From Microstegium vimineum (Eukaryota > Streptophyta > Magnoliopsida > Poales > Poaceae): a stretch of 64,000 bases of DNA. Position numbers and translations under genes: made by a program. Shown piece by piece: positions 12,181 to 23,860 of the stretch (its first letter is position 1; the number at the start of each line of letters is the position of its first letter). The stretch lies in NCBI GenBank assembly GCA_022036555.1, contig CM039119.1, positions 23,694,979-23,758,978 on the forward strand, read 5' to 3'. The notes under the pieces were generated by a model that was not told where the DNA came from, searched no databases, and saw nothing but the letters and a program-made list of their open reading frames with translations.

Positions 12181-13571
12181 CCTTTGCTCGTCTCGAGCAA
12201 ACAACCAAACTTAGCTCGATGGATCGGGAGCTGCTAGTATGCTTCATATTTCAAGAGTACTAAATCTACAACAATCATACTTCTCTTTTGAATGGAAAAA
12301 TTAGCAATAAAGACTCACCCATATTACCTTAGTCCTTCATGGGGCTTATATCTTTATCCTTTGTCTTGGGCGGTTGAGAGATAGAACAACTTGACTTGAG
12401 CACTAGCTTTCTCATCTTTCACAAGTTTCATATCGGAGGTTTTGTAAGATTTTGTGAAAGAAAACTTAGTGTTCCTCAAATGGTACTCTCGAATCGCTCA
12501 TAAGGTGTATGATTCCTTACCAAGGCATATATCAAAGTTTTCCTTCTTTCATCCTATCTCTAAAGCTTATGTGGAGCTATAGGCAGGGATCAGAGATGTA
12601 GCAAACTTACCTTGCATATATTGTAAAGTCAAATTTCGGATCCAAGGAGAGAAGTGTCATACTCTTAGATCAAGATGTGCAAGTGTGTGGAAACATGGCA
12701 AATGATCAATACTCCTATATTTGGAAGATCTCTCTTTCCTAACTTTTTATTTTAAGACATAGCTATCTTTTTTTTTCAAAAGAGAGCTTTGGAGTGCTCA
12801 TAAAACTTGGGACTTTAGAGTGCCCCTGAATTTTTCATAATTTTGCATAGTCTATGTCTCATTAACTAGAAACAAACTAGAGAGAGTTTTTTCTATTAGA
12901 GCATAGAGTATGAACTATGTGGAAATGTAAGGCATGTTTCTGCGTACTTCCAGTGTAGAAGCAGCATGTATATGTGGTGTGTACGTGATCTTGATCTTGG
13001 GAGCATGATAAATCTCTCAACAAGGGTCACAAAACTTGACCAAACTCAACACAAAGCAAGCAGCTTATGTAGAAAGCTTATATCATGAAAGAGCATGTAT
13101 GGCTTTGGTAGGAATTTTTCACCATTGAGGAACAAAAAGTGTTTTTATCATTTTAATAAATAAAACTCCGATAGTCATTCTTGCTTAGAACAATATTATA
13201 GCAGATCTTATCTTGTCATATCATGTCTCACAACAACTTAGACTTAGTTACAACATTTGTAACCCACAAAAATTTTAGGTTCATGATAGTTTCTTTTAAG
13301 CCAAGTAATCCATACTTAGAGAAATACCAAGTTGTAAACCAAGTACTAGAGAAACATTTAGCAGAGCAACTATTCATCATTTCCATAGGAGATATTAATT
13401 TTGCATGAAATATGTCAGAGTGGAGTAGAGAAAGTCTTTTTATTATTTTTATCATATGCAGATTTTTTTAGATGCGAAACCAAGATAAGCAAGGAAGTGC
13501 ATAAATATGAATGCTAAAATTAAAAACTTACCTTAGTGGGGGAGGGAACCTCCCCCAAGCTTGTTCTTTGC
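12181..13571 (-). other. Noncoding 3' tail of C
   Basis: AT-rich stretch between the extra ORF and the PPT, homologous in its first 1.1 kb to 2837-4000. No gene is supported; short ORFs here are not shared with the A copy. Confidence 0.65.
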
Positions 13572-15061
13572 TCAATAATGCGGTGGATGTGGATGTAGTT
13601 GCCGCCACAAGTCCCACTGCCGGTATTGTTCTTCTTGCATTGCTTGGATGTCTTCGGCAGTTTGCTGGACGATGCGTGTTGTCTCATCGTGGTCAACACG
13701 CAGCTCACCAAAGGTGTTGGTGAGATGATCAAATTGTTGCTGTAATTCACAATGCTCCCTTTCTCGTGTGGACGAGAAGGATGCTCGTGCTCGTTGCGAG
13801 CGTGAGGGTCGAGGAGGCATGCCACTTGAAGTGTGCATGGGATCGGAAGATGCATCGTCTTCCTCCTCGCCAACAGTTCCTTGGGAAGGACCACCTTGCT
13901 CAAGATGAACAAAGTAAATTCCCTCCTGGGCTCTCCTGTCTGATCCTGCAAAACCTCTTTGTCCAATGCCTTGATCTAAATCAAGGGTTAGCTTACGGGT
14001 CCTATATAATTGAAGTTGCCTATTTGGAAGAGGCACCTTAATTGTATGGCCACTGTAAATCATTTTAAGTTCATCATTGGCATCTCTTTTTAGCATTTGA
14101 GCAGTTGTAAGATATTCTTCTGAGATAACTACTCTAGGTGAAGAGATGTATGCAAAGGGTTGCGTGCCATTTAACAAGTCCATAGATTCAGCAAGTCGAG
14201 TAATTAAAGATGTGAATTGAATAGATTCATTACTCTCAATTGAACTTTGCCAAAATTCTACCAAACATTTTACAGGAGAGATTTGAATTTTGTTAACCAT
14301 GGCATAAAGCAATTTTAATTCCATGTCACTTATCAAGCTAGCATTACTTCTAGGAAACAAAGTCATTTTCATCCAAAGACGCATGAAACGAAGGGTTGGA
14401 TTGTGAATTTCCTCAGGTTTAGGATTTGAGCAATCTTTTAGAGCAGAGATAGAGAACCAAAATTTTCTCTTGTTATACCTACGCATGGCAAGGTTTAAAT
14501 CTATCAAGCATGAATCATCAAAGCCAAGAACAACATTTAGATGACTCCAAGTTAGATTATGACTTTGATTAAACATGTGAAAGGAAATTCCAACATTAGA
14601 GACTTGGAGAGAGTATAGGAATTCTAAGGTGAGCAACTCAACTCCAAGTTCATCTACTTGCCAAAAGCCAGACCAACCAAGAGTAGAGAAGATAGTGTTG
14701 AATTCGGTGGTCATACCTGCGTTGGAGAGAAGACTCGGATCCAATATCCATGTGTGCTCAAAAGATCAATCCTGGAGAGAGAGAGATATCTCTGGTACTC
14801 TAGTTGGTCAAACCAGAGACCACTTTGCTGATCATAGGTCCTCATCAGAGGCACCATGAATGCCCCGATATGAGGTACCTCTGTCGGCACTTCTTCCTCC
14901 TGAGGGTGTTCTTTGGTTTGGAGGTTCTCCCAAGTGTATCGGGCAGAACCTCCCCTTCTTCTTCCATGAGAACTATCCTTGGATGGGTGGGAGCGTCGAG
15001 ATGAGCTCCCACTCATGGCTTGCTTCATTTTATTGAATGCGGATGTCAATGGGTTCTTCAT
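13572..15061 (-). pseudogene. Extra ORF of C, ATHILA ORF-1-like, one frameshift
   Basis: The ORF starts at the ATG at 15061 (peptide MKNPLTSAFNKMKQ), matching the start chosen for the A copy, and ends with PHPPHY and a stop. It is open except for a 2-bp expansion of a CT run near 14780, which A lacks; the frame changes there. About 497 codons would be encoded: a basic, Ser/Arg-rich N terminus, an aromatic globular middle (FWQVDELGVELL, ISFHMFNQSHNLTW, VVLGFDDSCLIDL), an acidic Ser-rich linker and a Glu/Gln-rich, probably coiled-coil tail. The middle resembles the ORF-1 family of Athila elements; its role is unknown. That it stayed almost free of stops while the gag of the same copy has several suggests later or weaker decay, not proof of function. 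Confidence 0.65.
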
Positions 15062-16107
15062 CTTTAGAGAGGAAGAAGAACACAAGGGCAAGACTAGGGA
15101 GAGTTGTGTGTGAAGTGGATCTCTAGTTTGCCTTGTGGGAGAAGTTTGAGCTAAGAGAAGTTTGGTGAAGACAAGAGGTCTTTTTGTGGACTAGTGAGAG
15201 TAACACTACTTCTCTTTGGGAGCTAAGAACTTCTCTTGAATGAAGAGAGGAGAAGGCAAGGAGAGGCTTGATCTAGAATGGATTCTGGTGTAAGGAATGA
15301 AGCTCTCCTTGCTTGGGCTTTTATAGGGAGAGGAGATGGCACCAAGGGGTGCCATGATCACTAGCTTTAGTGGATGCCTTACACAAAGAAAAAGAGAGAG
15401 AGGAGGTGACTAAAGGGTGGTCGGCCGACCCCCTAAAGTGGGTATCCCACTGATACTTTTTCTAGTGCTTGGTGAAAGGTGAAAGATGTCATGTGATGTG
15501 ATCAAAAGCTGAGCTAAAGTGGTCAAGATTCTCCTCTTTAAACAAAGAGTAGTGGGGGACAAAGGTATGTCATGCTTTGATCAAAAGTGATTGATGTGTT
15601 TTCTTTTTCAAAGCATGACAAAGTGAAAGTGATAAGTGTCATGATTCCCCACTTTGGACAAGGAGTAGTGGGAGACAAGGATGTGTCATGCTTTAATCAA
15701 AAGTGATTGATGTACTTTAAAGCATGACAAAGCAAAAGAGATGTCCCCTAAAGATAAATCTGATTTTTGAAAAGTCTCACTACTCAAATCATGAGATTCT
15801 TGGACAAAGGATGGTGGGGAAGAAAGAGGGTGAACAAGTGGTGTCTAGGGTGGTCGGCCGATCCCCCCTAGTGCTCCATTTTTTTTCTTTTTCTTTTATA
15901 AAGGTCCCTAAATGTTTCCTAATTAACTAAGCCAAGATAGGGTGCATATGGGTGGTCGGCCGACCACCCTATGACCCTAACTTTTGTCAAATTTCAGAGC
16001 TAAACTAATTCTCAAGTTTTATTTAGTCTAACTTTATTATTTCTAAATTTTAAGCATGAAAGAAAGTAAAGGTTTTAACTAAATGTATGAAGGGAAATAA
16101 AAGATAA
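15062..16107 (-). other. Noncoding spacer of C with three large palindromes
   Basis: Between protease and extra ORF, with palindromes at 15414-15433, 15847-15869 and 15950-15969 (the last a perfect 20-bp palindrome). A TTTTATAGGGAG block near 15320 could be a TATA box for the extra ORF, at the place of the one in A (1080-1087). This spacer is where RT, RH and IN would be expected in an autonomous relative; no trace of them is seen. Confidence 0.7.
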
Positions 16108-18217
16108 CTACCGACTTACCTTTCGGCGAAGGCTCCTTGATTTTAAGTCCTCGGAGTAGGACTCTCCTTCTGGTTCATTCTTCGGGTGCACTTGATGGCC
16201 CGGAGACGGAGACCATGGATCTTTTGCTTTCCAAACCTGCCTTGGATTGACGGGTTCGTCTTCCTTTAGTTCACTGACCTTAGTCTCCGGGTATTGCTTC
16301 CTTTGGCGTAAACTCGAACTCTTCTTCTCGGTGGTTGTGCTTTAACCTGTTTGTTAAGTTTATAACCATTGAAAGCACATTTTACCTTGTGACTCAGGAA
16401 CTAGAAGTGGATCTGGCCCGATCCAACGTAGATGACCGCATTGGTGGTATTGAGGAAGGGCCTTCCCAAGATGACGGGGACTTCCACGTTAGCTCCCATG
16501 TCCAGGATGATGAAGTCAGTGGGGATGTACTCGTCTTAGATGTTCACCAAGATATCCCTTGCGAGTCCCTCGGGAAACCGTATGGTTTGATCTGCCATCT
16601 GCAAGCGAACACATGTAGGGACCAAAGGTCCTCCTAAGAGATTGTCATATGTTACCTTTGACATGATGTTGACGCCCGATCCAAGATCGCAGAAGGTGGT
16701 GTGGAAGGTTTGTTGTCCGATTGAGCACTTGATCATCGGGTGGCCTGGATCTTCCTTCTTCATGATGAAGGGAGGATCGAGAAGATAGCCCCAATAGGAG
16801 CGAAGTGGAGGCTTACCGAACTTTGTTGTTACCATGTTCACATGCTTAATGATCCTCTAGTTTCCCAGGAATTTTACCCTGTTCTATAGATGGCATAGCT
16901 GCTGCTAATTGAGCTAATTGGGTTTCTAACATTTTATTAAAACTCAATTGATTTTTCATAGCAGTTATGAAGCTATCCATTGTTTCACCAAAACTTTCAA
17001 GAACTTTATCAGTAGCAATCATCTTTTTGTTTATACCATCATTAATCTTAGACTGCACAAGAACAAGATCTTTTAATGAAGGTTGGTTATTGTAATTATT
17101 GTAATTATTGTAATTGCTATTACCTCCATTACCTTGGTAGAAGGGGCGCGAATTCCAGTTTCCTTGTTGTTGGGTGTTGATACCCGTTGTTGTTGCTGAT
17201 GAAGTTCACGTCCTCCTTCGAAGTCTCAGGGCAATTGTTGCCCGAGTGATCATTTCCTCCACATACCTCGCAGCATGGATCGGCTTCAATAGCTTGTGCG
17301 GCGGCTACTGGGTAGATGGCCTCTCGTTCCTTCTTGGAACTATCTTCTATCTTCTTCATCAGGAGGTGCATCTTGGCAGAGACCATGTCCACCTCATTAA
17401 CGGTGTGCATACCTCTCCTCTTTGGCTAGAGACGTTCCTCACCCCATCCTTGGTTGATCACCATCTTTTCGATGAGGTCCTTGGTATTTCTCACTATGTG
17501 TTGGAGAAATGCCCCTTCAGCGGCAACATCAAGGTGACTACGGGCCATGCTAGTCAGCCCATGGTAGAATCCTTGGATCAGGAGCCACTCATCTATCCCA
17601 TGATGAGGACAGGCACAAATGTACTCCTAGAGACGCTCCCATGCTTCGGGAATCGTCTCGTCAGATTGTTGCTGGAAGCTTGAGATTTTCCCACGAAGAG
17701 CATTGGTTTTGCCCGTCGGGAAGAACTTCTTGAGGATTGTGTTAGCACACCTCTCCCATGTAGTGGCTTCTTCTTTGTGGGCATAGAACCATTGCTTCGC
17801 CTTTCCCAATAGCAAGAATGGGAAAAGATGAAGGCGAATGGCATCAGACGCCACTCCCTTGATAGTGAAAGTGCCGCATAACTCCATGAAGTGCTGGAGA
17901 TGAGCATTAACATCCTCATGAGGCTTCCCGCAAAATGGGTTGGCCTACACCATGTGGATCAAGGCGGGCTTCAGCTCGAAGGTGGCATCCCTGAAGTTGA
18001 CCTCGGGACCCTGAGCTACGTGGGTAGCTGATGGAGCCGAGAAGTCAGAGATCGCCTTCTGGGCCATGGCTTCCTTGAGTGGTGGTGTAGAGCCTCCTTC
18101 CTCGAACGGATTCTGGGTTGAAATGATCCTCTGAGGGGGGACTTGACGACGTCTAGTCGTCCTCAACAGCTGCTCGGGATCTTCTAGGTAGTTTCCTGGC
18201 AGTTGGAAATCACTCAT
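16108..18217 (-). pseudogene. gag and protease of C, broken
   Basis: Gag begins at the ATG at 18217 and reads in one frame to about 17129, interrupted by TAG at 17945-17947, 17627-17629 and 17424-17426, each in a context where CAG (Gln) is the likely original. The capsid-like part contains LGKAKQWFYAHKEE and PTGKTNALRGKI, typical of plant Gypsy gag. A zinc knuckle C-X2-C-X4-H-X4-C (CEVCGGNDHSGNNC) follows near 17330. The rest shifts frame twice before the protease (16841-16536), whose active-site region is DLGSGVNIM. The product would form the particle and mature it. The left limit is the last in-phase stop and is approximate. Confidence 0.75.
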
Positions 18218-18337
18218 AATCTATCTGGCTTCACAAGAAAGGAAGACACAGACAGGGGTAAGCCCCTATGACTAATTGATAACTAAGTTAATGAGAATCT
18301 TTGGATTCAATCTAATTAAAATTTCTAGGCTATGATT

Positions 18338-18355
18338 TCCCCGGCAATGGCGCCA
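18338..18355 (-). other. Primer-binding site of C, tRNA-Asp type
   Basis: On the minus strand TGGCGCCATTGCCGGGGA lies 8 bases inside the 5' LTR. It matches the complement of the 3' end of plant tRNA-Asp(GUC) with one mismatch. Athila-lineage elements are known for this primer. Confidence 0.8.
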
Positions 18356-18363
18356 GAAATGCT

Positions 18364-20130
18364 TGTTGACAATTCTTAGCGTCGCACCAAAAATAGAGAT
18401 AAATCCCTATCCCCGGCAACGACGCCAGAAATGCTTGGTTGTATTTCTTATGACTATTGGATAAATCCGCAAGCGCACAGATTATACCGTTGTAGCACTT
18501 CACCCAGGAGTATTCCAAGGTATCGTAATTTATATTATCCCAAGGGAAAGCTGAGCTAGAAATGATAATTAGAGAGGGATCCTAGAGAGTACCTCAACTT
18601 AGTACAACCTAGTATAGGGGGGTAAACGATATATGTGATAGGAAGGGGTTGATGAATGAACAAGCCAAGGTAAATGATACTTAGAATGGACTAGATATAA
18701 TAGCTAGGTGGGAGGACAATTAGAGAGTACAAGGGACTCCTATGCAATTCACTCTACTTCAATATACTTAGCTAATTAACTAGTGTAAACACTATAGTTT
18801 GCCTCCTTAATATAAGTATGCTAGGCGAGGGGATAGATCAGTAGGAGGACAAAACTCCTACCTGACCGCGCCCTCGTTTTACGGGGGCCTTACCTTTTAA
18901 GAACTTGCCTAGACAACACGTGGTGGAATACAACGACTAGACAAGGCTAACACCTCTTGCTAGCTACCACAAACAATCCGTGCAGCAAGCGGTAACCAAG
19001 GATAAGATAATGTATAAGCACCATGCTTACACACAACTTATTACTTTGACTACGGTCAACAATCAAAGCACCCTATGACAGGCAATGATCACATACAGGA
19101 AAGGTCACAAGGATCATAGACTATGAATGTAAAGGCTATTAAAGAGCAAAAGCATATAACAATAGTATATCGAGTATAGTAATGCTCAAAGTAAATACTA
19201 AGTAAAGTAAAGAGGAAAGATAATATATTGAATAAGATAAAGTCTTACAAAGAAGGAAAGATACAAGAGCTATACCAGACTTCCCAGAAGACAACTCCGG
19301 AAATCCCGAGCAAGCTCGACTCCACTCTAATTCCCACTCTAGACAAACTCCTAGAACAATCTAAGGAATAGAGCTTGTTGGCTTCTTCACCATGTGTAGA
19401 GAGGGGGGTGTGACCCTCTATTTATAGTGGGAGGTGGAGTAGGGGCTACTCCATCGCCATGTTAGCGATCCAGGGCCTTCCATTCTCCACCCTTGGATCC
19501 AACCGACCCTTGAACTGACCAAGGGATGGATGGTGGTGATTTCTATCATGTGCCAAGTGGTATGGCGGTTGAGGGGATGCAACCGACCTAGGGGGGTGGT
19601 CGGCCAACCCCCCTATGGTTTGTTGGCCCTCCTTTGGCCTCTGGGAGTGGTCCCACTGGTCAGGGGACCAGGTGGGCCCAGGGGGTGGTCGGCTGACCCC
19701 CCTTGGGGTGTCCTAGCCCACTTCTTGCTCCCTGGTGTTGGTCCCACTTGTCATTGATGTTGGATATTGATTCTGAGATGGTTGTCACATTTATCTCCTT
19801 GGTGTGGGCCCATGGATCCATGTGCTACTCTTGTGAGCCGTTGAGAGGAAACACAGAGTGATCCAATGGTTGGATTTCACTCTAGAGTGCCTCTCTTGAA
19901 TCATGGTCGAGAGGGGAGCCAGGTGGGCCCATAGGGTGGTCGGCCGACCCCCTATGTGGGTCCCACTGGCTCTCCTTTGCTCCATTTACTTATTCCTGCA
20001 TTCAAACACTCATGGACATGTGGAACTAGTTATTTGATAAAATATGCTCATGATGTGATTGTTTATCCTTGATCCTGAGGTTGATGGCAGCATTTTGGTT
20101 ATGAAAAAGTTGAGCATAATTTGTGCAATA
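18364..20130 (-). repeat. 5' LTR of C
   Basis: Nearly the same sequence as 10389-12163, including palindromes at 19591-19612, 19681-19702 and 19933-19952. Its upstream end at 20130 (CAATA instead of CAACA) is slightly decayed. The primer-site-like block is at 18410-18427. Confidence 0.9.
19419..19426 (-). promoter_or_regulatory. TATA box of the C 5' LTR
   Basis: TATAAATA on the minus strand; this LTR would have driven transcription of C. Confidence 0.65.
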
Positions 20131-22537
20131 GTCGCTTAGCCGTTTCATTTCCTGCCTCGGCGAAAAGAGTTTGCCTTTGTACAAGCTCCTGAAAAAATCC
20201 GAGCGATTCGCATGGACATCCGAGGCTTAATTGGCTCTTGGCCACATCAAGCAGCTGTTGACTAACGTGCCTATACTGGTCTCACCTCATGATGAGGAGG
20301 AATTCCTGCTGTACATCTCCGCCACGAGGCAGGTGGTAAGCACGGTTCTAGTCGTGGAAAGAGAAGAGGAAGGGCATGCACTCAAAGTACAGAGACCGAT
20401 GTATTTTGTTAGTGAAGTGTTGAGCGACTAAAAAACCCGGTATTCTCATCTACAGAAATTGGTATACGCGGTGATCATGACTAAAAGAAAGTTATTACAT
20501 TACTTTGGGTCACACAAGGTAACAGTCGTGAGCAACGCGCTGTTGGGAGAGGTCATCTTGAACAGGGACGCCGCCCATCGCATCGCCAAGTGGACGTTGG
20601 AGCTGATGGATAAAAATATTGCTTACGCCCCACGAAGCACTATCAAATCACAGGTCCTGTCCGACTTCATCATGGAATGGACGGATGTGAACCTCCCCAC
20701 TCCAGCTATTGAGCAGGAGTATTGGACCTTGTACTTCGATGGGTCCCTCATGAAAACTGGCGCAGGTGCAGGAATCATCCTGACGTCACCCCATGGGGTG
20801 ACCAAGAGGTATATGGTGCGTTTGCTGTTCCCGGCGTCGAACAACGAGGCGGAGTACGAAGCCTTGCTTAGTGGACTACGGATCGCGATCAACCTAGGCA
20901 TAAGACGGCTCGACGCTCGCGGTGACTCCCAACTAGTAGTCAACCAGGTCATGAAGCAATCCAGTTGTGTCGACCCGCGCATGACCGTGTATTGCCAGGT
21001 GGTGCAAAAACTTGAATCCAAGTTCGATGGTCTCGAGCTTAACCACGTACCCTAACGTCAGAATGAGGAGGCCGACGCACTGGCCAAGGTGGCCTCAGGC
21101 CGGGAACCCACACCTCCCGGGGTGTTCGCAAACGACCAACCAAGACCATCCATCAACGCCGGGGAATCAGAGGTCTCGAGCTCTCCTAGCGCCAGCTCCT
21201 CGACGGCTTCAATAGCCACCGAGGCCTCGACCGCCCGTGGCGACGAGGTAATAGAGGCGATGAACATAGAGCTAGAGGAGTTGACGCCAGAGGGGAAAGA
21301 TTGGAGGCAACTGTACGTAGATCGCCTGACCAAAGGCGAGCTCCCCACGGACCAGTTGAAGCTAAACGGCTCGCCAGACGAGCCAAGGCGTTCACCCTTG
21401 TCAATGCTGAGCTTTACAAGCGAAGCACGACCGGTGTTTTGCAACGTTGGATCCCAACCGAGCAGGGGATAAACTGTAGCGATATATCCACCAAGGGGTC
21501 TGCGGGCATCACGCCGGAGCTAGAACCCTCATGGGCAACGCATTCTGACAAGGTTTCTACTGGCCGACGGCCGTGGCCGATGTGCAGGTTTTGGTTTGCG
21601 CCTGCGAGGGTTGCCAATTCTTCGCTAGGCAGATCCACATGCCCGCTCAGGCACTCCAAACCATGCCCCTTACATGGCCATTCGCAGTTTGGGGGCTCGA
21701 CATGGTCGGAAAATTCGATAAAGCACCCGGGGGCTACACCCACCTGCTGGTCGCCATAGACAAGTTCACCAAGTGGATCGAGTTACGCCCCATTACTAAC
21801 ATCAGGGCTGAGGAAACAGTTAGTTTTTTTTCACCAACATCATCCAACGCTTCGGAGTGCCCAACTCCATCATTATCGACAACGGAACAAACTTCACCGC
21901 GGGTGAATTCTTAGAGTGGTGTAACGAGCACCACATACGGGTTGACTGGGCCTCCGTCGCGCACCCAGAGTCCAAGGGGCAAGTGGAACGTGCCAAAGGA
22001 CTCATCCTACAGGGGATCAAGGTGAGAATTTTCGATCGACTAAACAAATATGGTACAAAATGGCTCCAAGAGCCCCCTTTCGTTTTGTGGAGCTTCAGAA
22101 CAACACGAAGCAGAGCCACTGGTTTTTCACCATTTTTTCTGGTCTACGGCTCGGAGGCTGTCTTACCCACCGACCTCGAATATGGGTCCCCAAGGGTGGA
22201 GGCTTACAACCCTAAGAAGGTAGAAATCTTCCTGGAAGACGCCATAGATCAGGTCGACAAGGCCAGGGACGCCGCCCTTCTACACTCGGCCAAGTACCAG
22301 TAGGCGCTACGATGATACCACGACCGACGTGTCCGACCCAGGGGCTTTCAACCAGGGGATTTGGTACTCTAAAAAATCCAAAGCAACAAGGAGCGGCGTA
22401 AGCTCACATCACCCTTGGAAGGACCCTACATTTTCCATGAAGAGATAAGACCAGGAGCTTATCGACTCAAGACCTTCGCCGGCAAAATCTTCACCAATGC
22501 CTGGAACAAACAACAGCTACGTCATTTCTACCCCTAA
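20131..22537 (+). pseudogene. pol of B, second part: RT end, RNase H and integrase
   Basis: This continues the pol interrupted at 10388. RT thumb and RNase H follow, with YFDGSLMKTGAGAG, NNEAEYEALLSGLRIA and DSQLVVNQVM, the three acidic landmarks of RNase H. Integrase follows with a C-X2-C half site (CEGC near 21604), the core GLDMVGKFD, IIIDNGTNFT and KGQVERAKG, so the D, D and E catalytic positions can all be seen. The C-terminal part ends near 22537 with QLRHFYP, like D. Stops (for example at 20229, 20429 and 21053) and several frame changes break it. Confidence 0.85.
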
Positions 22538-22754
22538 AAATTCCTCATTACAGCATTTCAGTCGAAGTTTTTCTTTTATCGCAAAGTCTTGGGAAAGAGC
22601 TTTTCTTCCATACGCGGCATACAAAGAAACGTCTTACCCGGGGGCTACCCGATACGTACGAAATAAAAGAAAAAGTTTGAACAAATGTACATAACCCAAG
22701 TTCATTACAACCATCAAAAGCAAAAGAGCCAGAGCCTGGATAAGTTGCTCAACA

Positions 22755-23528
22755 TTACACCCTAATCTTACTGAGGCGATAGGCTATCACATCGGAAAGA
22801 TTCCTAGTCCAGAGCTCGAACTCATGACAAAGGCGACACTCCGGGCTACAGTACATAATGGCCCCGGCCAGACTCTCGCTCACCGGCCCAAAGCGTCTGC
22901 ACTCTTCCCAAATGCCGGCAGGGGAGTCGTTGACTACTATCGCCGACATGTCCCTCGGTCAACAAATCCTCCTCCTCAGCGCGATGACGCAAAGATCCTC
23001 GCGGGAGTCGAAACGGAGCAAGGTTAGACCACGGTTGCCCCACCTGCCATCTAGGAACGCGCCACTGGTAACCTGGTTGAGGAGAACGAGAGCCTCAGGG
23101 TCCGCCAGATCTGCGAAGTACAGCTTCATGGTCCGGAAGTACATCGCTCTTGCATCCCCGACCAGGATTGCTTGATTGATGAACCCCCAACTAGAGGGAT
23201 CTTGCCCCCATAGCATCAGCCTCTCCCTGCCGCGAAAGCACAAGGCCTCCCGATGGCCGACCTCGAAGAGACACTGCTCGAGGATCATCCCCCAAAATTT
23301 GTAGGAGGACCGATAGTAACGCTACATCTCCCGGAGGGACAAGAACCGAACCAGCGCGCCGTCATTGCAAATCCTTCGGAAGACGCCACAGACCTGGCGA
23401 AGGCGCATGTAGTCGAGAAAGATACCTCCATGGTCGATGGTGCGGAGGAGGATCTAGAAGAGAAGCTCTTTCGACAGCATCAGCAAAGCACCGAATGCCA
23501 TGGCGAGGTGAGGGCGACCAGCATCCAT
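22755..23528 (-). pseudogene. Captured F-box-like gene, antisense in B
   Basis: One frame of 257 codons plus stop runs from the ATG at 23528 to 22755, with only three internal stops (TAG 23454-23456, TAG near 23322, TGA near 22956). The N terminus looks like an F-box (LSKELLF, then ILLRTID after a stop, then LRQVCGVFRRICND). It is followed by an alpha-helical Sel1-like segment (LEQCLFEVGHREALCFRG, then ILVGDARAMYFRTM) and a Cys-containing end (CSPECRLCHEFELW). This order fits the plant F-box family around Arabidopsis At2g35280, which would make it a substrate adaptor of an SCF ubiquitin ligase; this comes from pattern memory. It lies just after integrase on the opposite strand, has its own TATA-like box and has no counterpart in D, so I infer capture of a host gene. 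No intron is seen. Confidence 0.6.
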
Positions 23529-23654
23529 CCCACAGGCAAGGTTGACGCACCTCCTCGACAACGACGAAGCCTCTTCTCTCTCCCCCCCCCTCTTAGTTGG
23601 TGTGAATGAGAAGAAGACTGAAGAGAGAGACGAGGAGTTACTCCAGACCTCCTA

Positions 23655-23665
23655 GAATATATAGC
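23655..23665 (-). promoter_or_regulatory. TATA-like box of the captured F-box gene
   Basis: GCTATATATTC on the minus strand, about 130 bp before the ATG at 23528, with a CT-rich leader between. Confidence 0.5.
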
Positions 23666-23860
23666 ACAGGGCCGCCGTCCCTCTGTCTTCCACATGCGCC
23701 CCTCGGGACCGCAAAGGCGCGACTCTTCATTTCCCAGGCGCGGACAGTATCAGCAAACCGCCGAAGGACACGTAGGCCGCTCATGCCGAACCAAAACTAC
23801 TGGCTACCACAAGAGCATAACCAATTTACCATGGCTAGCAAAAAGGTAAGAATGGCCAGT

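Larger units (their letters stand above)
10389..20130 (-). mobile_element. Element C: complete Athila-like element without RT or integrase
   Basis: Two LTRs (18364-20130 as 5', 10389-12163 as 3') of about 1.77 kb flank a 6.2-kb interior. The insertion is exact: the 5-bp target copy GTCGC occurs at 10384-10388 and 20131-20135, and joining the flanks restores the reading ...VTGCLAS-LSRF... of the B pol. In its own direction the order is 5' LTR, tRNA-Asp primer site, gag with zinc knuckle, protease, spacer with palindromes, ATHILA ORF-1-like ORF, noncoding tail, PPT, 3' LTR. No RT, RNase H or integrase motif is present, so the family must have depended on enzymes of another element. The tRNA-Asp primer and the extra ORF point to the Athila lineage. 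Confidence 0.9.

Noticed and set aside
18338..18437. tRNA-Asp gene fragments
   Set aside because: Only the 3' terminal complement of the tRNA is present, in the place of a primer-binding site; no tRNA body is found.
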